From the NCBI GenBank assembly GCA_034172985.1, contig JAXFDY010000048.1, forward strand, positions 1-45,974: 45,974 nucleotides of DNA, given 5' to 3'. The translations under genes and the position numbers were made by a program. Shown here piece by piece: positions 41,337 to 45,974 of the stretch. The notes beneath the pieces were generated by a model. It was given only the letters and a program-made list of their open reading frames with translations, was not told where the DNA came from and searched no databases. Numbering within the stretch: the first letter of the stretch is position 1; each line of letters begins with the position of its first letter. This stretch comes from CAG-303 sp034172985. GTDB lineage: Bacteria; Bacillota; Clostridia; Lachnospirales; Lachnospiraceae.

Positions 41337-41384
41337 CAGGCACCTGCAAAATCCTTTCTACTCCAAGGATTTTGCAGGTGCCTG
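41337..41384. other. Perfect 20-bp hairpin between the NifX-like and YwqK-like genes
   Basis: CAGGCACCTGCAAAATCCTT (41337-41356) is followed after 8 nt by its exact reverse complement (41365-41384). The stem fills most of the 82-bp gap between two minus-strand genes. Neither side has a run of T residues, so simple intrinsic termination is doubtful. It may be a small palindromic repeat or an mRNA stability element. Confidence 0.7.
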
Positions 41385-41391
41385 TCAGTGA

Positions 41392-41832
41392 TTACGTTTC
41401 AATATCATGGGCGATTCCTCTTAAAGTCTGGTGATTGTCTACTCTGTCAAAATATGTAATGATTTTATCAAGTGCCCCTGTAATATCATACTCAATATCA
41501 AATGCTGTAATCGCCTTTTTTTCCAATTGTTTTCTCACCTGGAATCCTATCTTCCTGCACAAAATACAACGGCAGTCTTCCACAAGAACAAGTTTCGGAA
41601 TTTCTGCTCCTCCACCGCCACAGCCACCGCCGGAACCACAGCCACCGCCCTGACCGCAGGATGAGGGCTGACAAGCATCCGATAGCCCATCATGCTCCTT
41701 CCATTGTCTTGTCTCAATAAGATGATACTGTTTATCCTCACCAACCTCATAAATCAGAAATCCCGATGCTCCTCCGAAGGAGACATCTATGTTTTTTCCG
41801 TCTGTTGATGCCACTGCAATTTTATAGCTCAT
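41392..41832 (-). CDS. NifX/NifB-family metal-cluster-binding protein with Cys-Gly-rich insert
   Basis: 146 aa, dinitrogenase iron-molybdenum-cofactor family (YKIAVASTDGKNIDVSFGGASGFLIYEV at the start, DIEYDITGALDKIITYF at the end). In the middle lies a Cys/Gly-rich stretch (about 55-76, CGQGGGCGSGGGCGGGG) and then CRCILCRKIG; together these could hold a metal cluster. Family members carry FeMo-cofactor precursors or unknown clusters. The gene lies 13 bp after a remnant of a nitrogenase-like component-1 gene, so it is the surviving end of a nitrogenase-like operon. Whether it still has a function alone is unclear. Confidence 0.82.
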   Translation of the reverse strand: MSYKIAVASTDGKNIDVSFGGASGFLIYEVGEDKQYHLIETRQWKEHDGLSDACQPSSCGQGGGCGSGGGCGGGGAEIPKLVLVEDCRCILCRKIGFQVRKQLEKKAITAFDIEYDITGALDKIITYFDRVDNHQTLRGIAHDIET

Positions 41833-41845
41833 TTTAATTACCCCA

Positions 41846-42263
41846 CTAGTTAAATCTGGTCTTTACAACGGAATAGATATCCTCAAACAGTCTCAATCCG
41901 CCATCATATCCCACATAAAATCCATTCATGATCAATCTCTCATTTGCCGGCCATGACACGTTCAAATAATGTGCATTTGTCTGCTGCGATACTTCCTTTT
42001 CCCAGTAGCTGCCCAGAATCAGCGGATATCCATGGTAATCATGCTCTTTTATTTCATTATGAATTTTGTATCCATCTGTCTCAAAGGCAACTTCCGCCTT
42101 GATACCGTAATTCAAATCCTCAACCAATCCTGCATCCGTAAGGTCTTCTATATCACGCTGGATGTTTTTTTACTGGCATCCAGTCATCGATTATGACTTC
42201 ATGGCTGGTATAGAGGATTTCATAAAGGAGGAGATGGCGTTTTGTTTTGGTGTAAGAATGCAT
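41846..42263 (-). pseudogene. Chimeric remnant: WYL-type HTH start joined to nitrogenase-like component-1 end
   Basis: From the ATG at 42263 (GGTGG upstream) the sequence MHSYTKTKRHLLLYEILYTS looks like the start of a WYL-type transcription regulator, but this frame ends at 42153. In the next frame, directly after a run of seven A residues at 42164-42170 (minus strand), the text goes on with NIQRDIEDLTDAGLV, the recognition-helix segment expected next. One extra A would join the two. The sequence then passes at once into EDLNYGIKAEVAFETDGYKI and ILGSYWEKEVSQQ, NVSWPANERLIMNGFYVGYD, GGLRLFEDIYSVV, which resembles the C-terminus of nitrogenase-like component-1 proteins. So the end of the regulator gene and the front of the nitrogenase gene are missing. 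Only short open frames remain. Confidence 0.7.
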
Positions 42264-42273
42264 ATTATCCACC

Positions 42274-42444
42274 CTATCTTGCAGTTTCACAATAATCCAT
42301 TTTTCCACACCACGGACATTTATTCTGTATATTAACTTTTGATCACGGTTCTCTTCCTTTCAATGCACAACTCAAACAATAAATCTGTCCGCATTTTTTA
42401 CATCTTTTCATTCCACCCGTTACTTTACATACTGGACACTGCAT
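42274..42444 (-). pseudogene. Zinc-ribbon microprotein with in-frame TGA
   Basis: ATG at 42444 has AAGGAG seven bases upstream. The first 33 codons encode MQCPVCKVTGGMKRCKKCGQ followed by IYCLSCALKGREP, holding three CxxC pairs. A TGA (42343-42345) follows, and the same frame goes on for 22 codons with NKCPWCGKMDYCETAR, a fourth CxxC, before TAG. A whole protein would be 56 aa with four zinc-binding pairs. Either the gene is broken by a nonsense change, or the 33-aa product is the real one, or the stop is read through. No selenocysteine insertion structure was recognised. It follows the PD-(D/E)XK gene by 29 bp. Confidence 0.6.
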
Positions 42445-42473
42445 AATCTTTCTCCTTATCTCTTTCTTTTTTA

Positions 42474-43421
42474 TTAAATTGTAACTACAAAATCTGAATC
42501 TCTAACTACTTTCCAATCGTCAAATTTTACTTCTTCCAGTTTTCTTGCTCTTATATAAACTAAATTATCAGCCATATACTGACAATTACTATTTAGAAGC
42601 TCCATCCCTTTCTTGTAATCATCCTCTGAAATTTCCGATACCACAACACCATTCTCATATATTTTATCGACAAACAGAAATCCTATCTTAACCTTGTATT
42701 CATTATATGTATCTTTCGGAAGTTCAGGCATATTCTTAATCTTTCTATATACGTTGTATGAGTTTAAAAGTTCATCACGTATGTCTGACATATGATTGGA
42801 ATACAAAATCTGCATATAATCAATTCCATGCTGTGCAATATTTTGACTTGCACCTACCATCGACTCACCTTTACATTTATATTCCACAAGAATCATTTCA
42901 CGTTTCTGTGGATTTACCATTACTAAATCAATCTCTGGTTTCTTATATTTCTTTTCATCATCAAGTCTAGGTACTCTGATATCCATTTCTCCTAACGCTG
43001 TTTCCCATCCACAAACAGAATACTTATCTTCATCAAAAGTCATATTATCCATAGCAATTCTTTGCGATGTCATACGTTCTTTGTCAGCAGGCATTCCTCT
43101 ACTTACGATTTCAATAAACTTTTCTATGTTGTCAAAAAAATAATTCTTTTTTTCTTCACAACTTATTTCTCTACTTATATATTCTAATGCCTCATATAAG
43201 CCGTCTCCTTTTTGAGTGTGATTCTCTTTGTAGCTCTTTATAGACTCTTTACCTATTATCCCAAAACTTCTTTCCGTCAACTTATCTACTAATACTAATC
43301 CTTTACTATAACCCTTAATGCAATTCTTATTTGGTACTACCAACACTCCCGCTTCAATTAAACGTAATGCGTCATTTAAAACCACTTCAGAATAATCATT
43401 TTTTCTGCTAAAACTAAACAT
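42474..43421 (-). CDS. PD-(D/E)XK nuclease-like protein
   Basis: 315 aa, soluble. The central piece EIDLVMVNPQKREMILVEYKCKGESMVGASQN shows the D-x(~13)-E-x-K pattern of PD-(D/E)XK phosphodiesterases (Asp in EIDLV, then E and K in VEYK), followed by a Gln/His helix QNIAQHGIDYMQIL as in many members. The N-terminal ~130 residues have no recognised domain. The fold is used by restriction, repair and defence nucleases. The gene starts three bases after the beta-CASP gene stop, with AAGAAGGT before the ATG, so both are in one unit. The nuclease call is from motif spacing only. Confidence 0.7.
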   Translation of the reverse strand: MFSFSRKNDYSEVVLNDALRLIEAGVLVVPNKNCIKGYSKGLVLVDKLTERSFGIIGKESIKSYKENHTQKGDGLYEALEYISREISCEEKKNYFFDNIEKFIEIVSRGMPADKERMTSQRIAMDNMTFDEDKYSVCGWETALGEMDIRVPRLDDEKKYKKPEIDLVMVNPQKREMILVEYKCKGESMVGASQNIAQHGIDYMQILYSNHMSDIRDELLNSYNVYRKIKNMPELPKDTYNEYKVKIGFLFVDKIYENGVVVSEISEDDYKKGMELLNSNCQYMADNLVYIRARKLEEVKFDDWKVVRDSDFVVTI

Positions 43422-43424
43422 ATT

Positions 43425-44702
43425 TTACCTTCTTTCCATTCGTATCATCTTCCTATACCGCTCATCTATATCCAATTCTCTAAATCCTGTTATATTCTCC
43501 GTATGCATCGGAATAATTTCTTCTTGCGGGTCAACTGCATTAATTACTGAAGCTATCATTTTCGCAGTTGCATGACCACTGGTATGCATATCCCTAAACT
43601 GCTTACTCTCTTGATATGGAGCGAAGAAATCAGCCCATTCCTTGTTATAGGCATCTTTACCTGTTGCTTTATCGATATATCCACCCCACATAGAATAAAT
43701 CACTAACGGATTCTTCTCCTTAAATTTCTCAATCCATTCATTGTACTCATCCTCAGCTTTGATAACACATAAGAAACCATGCTCTCGCATCAATTCTTCC
43801 TGCGTTTTATCTTTGTCCCATAATTCATGACTAAGTTGCTTTTCGAAATCAATCGTATATACATCTTCAAACTGATACCAAGGTGACTTCTCTCCCGCGG
43901 TCTCAGAAAATGCTTTTAACTGCTTATAAAAGTAATAATTATAGCAGTACATATACATTTTATTATCCAGTGCCGCATGATAAAAAGATACTAACGAATC
44001 TAAATTTGTAGATGAAATTACCAAAAATACATGTCTATGTTCCTTAAACAGTTCCAACGCTTCTTTATATAGTTCAGACTCCTTTTTAACCTTCTCATCC
44101 TTCCTGTCACCCATCATGGTTCCTTCGGTAATCAAATAATCTACTTTACGTCCATTCTTATGTACATAATATTCAATAACCTTCAGCATCTTAGAACCAC
44201 GATACCCATGTCCTCTAAAATCGCCAGTATGAAGAATCACCTTTCCATCTGCCTCAATCAGATACATATATGCATCATATGCGGAGTGGTCAACAGAATA
44301 CGGTGTAACCGTAATACCCTTAACTTTAGTTATTGGTGCATTCTCTTGTACCTCTTCTATTCGATTACTTCTTAAAATCCTAATCCACATTTCCTGTTCT
44401 TCTTGTAATTTCGGAACACGCACCAATGCCTCATGGATATTGAGCATAATCTGCCTAGTCGTTTTTCCCATAAAAATCGGAATAGGTTCTGGGATATCTA
44501 ATATCTTTCCTACATGGTCACCATGATAGTGTGTAATAAACACAGCATCAACGGTATCATGCTCCCAATCAAAATCCTCCTGCTCCGCTTTAGCTCCAGG
44601 CAAAGGTAATCCGTAATCAATCATAATTTTAGCTTTACTGGTTGTAATTACTGTGAAGCATCCACCTATCTGCTCTGCATTATATACTTTAATATCAATC
44701 AA
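43425..44702 (-). CDS. Metallo-beta-lactamase-fold protein of RNase J/beta-CASP type
   Basis: 425 aa from a TTG at 44702, chosen because AGGAGG lies eight bases upstream and the fold then starts at once (IDIKVYNAEQIGGCFTVI). An ATG at 44741 in frame has no ribosome site. Metal-site motifs are FITHYHGDHVGKI (HxHxDH), the His of SVDHSAYDAYMY and VILHTGDFRGHG. A beta-CASP-like region follows with LITEGTMMG (acidic motif A) and DMHTSGHATAK (motif B), then IIPMHTENI as the final His. The set matches RNase J-like nucleases, but the protein is shorter than RNase J (about 550) and lacks its C-terminal domain. It overlaps the upstream small gene by 8 nt. A nuclease role is likely; the substrate is unknown. 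Confidence 0.85.
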   Translation of the reverse strand: MIDIKVYNAEQIGGCFTVITTSKAKIMIDYGLPLPGAKAEQEDFDWEHDTVDAVFITHYHGDHVGKILDIPEPIPIFMGKTTRQIMLNIHEALVRVPKLQEEQEMWIRILRSNRIEEVQENAPITKVKGITVTPYSVDHSAYDAYMYLIEADGKVILHTGDFRGHGYRGSKMLKVIEYYVHKNGRKVDYLITEGTMMGDRKDEKVKKESELYKEALELFKEHRHVFLVISSTNLDSLVSFYHAALDNKMYMYCYNYYFYKQLKAFSETAGEKSPWYQFEDVYTIDFEKQLSHELWDKDKTQEELMREHGFLCVIKAEDEYNEWIEKFKEKNPLVIYSMWGGYIDKATGKDAYNKEWADFFAPYQESKQFRDMHTSGHATAKMIASVINAVDPQEEIIPMHTENITGFRELDIDERYRKMIRMERR

Positions 44703-44934
44703 ATGTAACGCCTCCTCTGCCACTATCAACAAACCCTGCATCTTTATTCAGATACGGAAATTCCTGACAATATCTATCTTCTAAATACTCTAGCATCTCA
44801 TATAATTTTTTATTGGACGTATTCTGATATCGAAGATAAATACAATAATACTTGTTATTCAGTCGCTTTATTTCCAACAAAACTCCTGCTGGAAGTGTCT
44901 CTTTTATACTATTTGAAATTTTCAAATGTTCCAT
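44695..44934 (-). CDS. Small protein of unknown function (79 aa)
   Basis: Starts at the ATG at 44934, which overlaps the stop of the 30-aa gene as TGATG, so translation is probably coupled; a TTG one codon earlier is less likely. The protein is charged and Tyr-rich (LNNKYYCIYLRYQNTSNKKLYEML), with no signal or membrane segment and no family recognised. Its Gly-rich end DSGRGGVTFD carries the ribosome site of the beta-CASP gene, whose start it overlaps by 8 nt. Confidence 0.65.
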   Translation of the reverse strand: MEHLKISNSIKETLPAGVLLEIKRLNNKYYCIYLRYQNTSNKKLYEMLEYLEDRYCQEFPYLNKDAGFVDSGRGGVTFD

Positions 44935-45026
44935 CAAAATAACCGTACCAGACGCCTCTTTATGATGGATGCAATATATTCCTTATACCGTTCTCTATTA
45001 TATATTCTTAAAGCTACAACACCCAT
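44934..45026 (-). CDS. Putative 30-aa basic microprotein
   Basis: A very short frame, MGVVALRIYNRERYKEYIAS then IIKRRLVRLF, with an excellent CGGAGGTG ribosome site five bases before its ATG and a stop overlapping the next gene's start (TGATG). It is basic and could form one amphipathic helix. The ribosome site and coupling suggest it is translated, perhaps as a leader or a small partner protein. No homologue is known to me. Confidence 0.55.
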   Translation of the reverse strand: MGVVALRIYNRERYKEYIASIIKRRLVRLF

Positions 45027-45068
45027 ATATTCACCTCCGCATATATGAGCACTTCTTGCGTACTATAG

Positions 45069-45317
45069 TTATTGCTTTGGTTCTCCCTGTTCTATCCACT
45101 CCTCAAACTCTATAATTTTTGCATCATAGATGTGCCATTCTCTATAACGTAAATACCTGATAATCTGACCTGCAAACTTTTTATCAAAGCCCATACTGCT
45201 ATACACATTTTCTATACCGTCACCCTTACGAAGAGCCTCTTGTACCCTTCTGACATCTTCATTCTTGGAATATCTTGTATCGAACAACTGCCCTTCATTG
45301 TCGTATTCTAGCTTCAT
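45069..45317 (-). CDS. Small protein of unknown function (82 aa)
   Basis: Start at the ATG at 45317, set by AAGGAG six bases upstream. The longer frame to 45365 would overlap the preceding gene and has no ribosome site. The protein starts MKLEYDNEGQLFDTRYS and has a helical middle (VRRVQEALRKGDGIENVYSS) followed by MGFDKKFAGQIIRYLRYREW. It is soluble, charged, and matches no family known to me. It lies between the membrane coiled-coil gene (10-bp gap) and the microprotein gene. Confidence 0.7.
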   Translation of the reverse strand: MKLEYDNEGQLFDTRYSKNEDVRRVQEALRKGDGIENVYSSMGFDKKFAGQIIRYLRYREWHIYDAKIIEFEEWIEQGEPKQ

Positions 45318-45327
45318 ATATCGCTCC

Positions 45328-45974
45328 TTATCGCCTATTAGTGTCTCCTCTTTTGAGTTCTGCAAGCTCCTTTTTCACATCGGCTAACTGCTTATTTGCA
45401 GTAGCCAGTTGTGCACTCAAAGCCGCTGTTTCCGCCATTGACTGTGCAATCTGAACATTCTGCTTAAAACTCTGTCTTTCTAACTCATTAAGGATTTGTG
45501 CATTCTCTTCACTCTGTCTTCTTCGATAGCACTCTTCTTCATATAAATTAATTGCATCTCCCAAAGTACGTGCACGGCCATTCTCAAGCACTTGATAAAA
45601 ATAAGCTGCTATATACGATTTTTCATAACCTTCTGGATACCAGTCACCCAAATATCTGTCTATCCTCTTCTGGACCTCCGCATATTCATCTTTTATTTCT
45701 TTCTTTCTAATCTCAATCGCTTTCTTTAATTCTCTGATTTTTATATTTTCTTTATCTACCCATTTATTTCTTTTCATATTGCGTATACGAAAAAGTAAAT
45801 ATGTAGTGATAATAACTGCTATACCTATCAAAGAGATAAGAATATACTTTTTCATATCTTCTGCATTGCTATCTGCAATCATTATAAGAGGCGAAAGCGT
45901 CAACGGACCTATATAAACTATTTCAAACCCTAAAATAATTATCCCAAGCCAACCGATTTTACGCTTTTCTTCAT
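45328..45974 (-). CDS. Membrane-anchored coiled-coil protein (5' end outside window)
   Basis: The frame is open from the right window edge, so the N-terminus is missing. The visible part (215 residues) begins EEKRKIGWLGIIILGFEIVY, a hydrophobic helix, then has a second one (KKYILISLIGIAVIITTYLLF). A charged helical region follows (about 70-115), then GDWYPEGYEKSYIAAYFYQV and ARTLGDAINLYEEECYRRRQ, and a C-terminal coiled coil ending ANKQLADVKKELAELKRG. It is read as a two-helix membrane anchor with a cytoplasmic coiled-coil tail. No family is recognised. It is the most upstream visible gene of the right-edge unit and could tether that system to the membrane. Confidence 0.7.
   Translation of the reverse strand, partial: EEKRKIGWLGIIILGFEIVYIGPLTLSPLIMIADSNAEDMKKYILISLIGIAVIITTYLLFRIRNMKRNKWVDKENIKIRELKKAIEIRKKEIKDEYAEVQKRIDRYLGDWYPEGYEKSYIAAYFYQVLENGRARTLGDAINLYEEECYRRRQSEENAQILNELERQSFKQNVQIAQSMAETAALSAQLATANKQLADVKKELAELKRGDTNRR

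Overview
The window looks like chromosomal DNA of an AT-rich Firmicute, most likely a Lachnospiraceae-type member of the Clostridia. The grounds are AT-rich genes with strong AGGAGG-type ribosome sites, a Gram-positive type IV pilus operon with a PilM-PilN fusion, a rubredoxin-fused flavin reductase, and a nitrogenase-like remnant of the kind found in anaerobes. This taxonomy is inference from gene content. No rRNA, tRNA or CRISPR array was noticed.

Layout. (1) 1-4136 is the edge of a surface-polysaccharide locus: an ATP-grasp/HAD fusion running off the left edge and a PglC-type sugar transferase (minus strand), divergent from an O-antigen-ligase/Wzy-like membrane protein (plus). (2) 4111-23194 is a minus-strand type IV pilus operon with one good sigma-A-type promoter at 23166-23194. 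Its order is pilB, pilT, pilC, major pilin, prepilin peptidase, pilM-pilN fusion, pilO-like, four minor prepilins, a 1526-aa secreted protein in the position that PilY1 holds in Gram-negative operons, and a membrane-anchored LRR protein. (3) 23306-31388 holds TrkH/TrkA, flavin reductase-rubredoxin, a Ca2+-type P-ATPase, an HD phosphohydrolase, and a response regulator whose N-terminus carries three copies of the same G-x6-G-x6-L-x6-Q module seen twice in this window's PilB. (4) 31469-36959 is an apparent operon ptsH-ptsI-mntP-ABC-class ATPase-alpha/beta hydrolase, interrupted by a 177-bp nested palindrome flanked by 13-bp direct repeats. (5) 37035-42263 is a decaying stretch: a uridine-kinase-like gene, ttcA and a WYL-regulator/nitrogenase chimera all carry internal deletions or frameshifts, next to intact genes for an ECF S component, two E1-like enzymes with a rhodanese, a YwqK-like protein and a NifX-like protein. 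(6) 42274-45974 is a compact minus-strand operon of poorly known genes: membrane coiled-coil protein, two or three very small proteins, a beta-CASP metallo-beta-lactamase protein, a PD-(D/E)XK nuclease-like protein and a zinc-ribbon microprotein.

How it fits together. The pilus operon appears complete for assembly and retraction (PilB, PilT, PilC, PilD, PilM/N/O, pilins). PilB and the nearby CheX-receiver protein share what looks like a cyclic-di-GMP-binding module, suggesting joint second-messenger control. The most unusual items are the palindromic element, the triple-module CheX-receiver protein, the PilY1-position giant protein, and the nuclease-rich operon at the right edge. Start sites were moved from the longest reading frame where a ribosome site clearly marks another codon.
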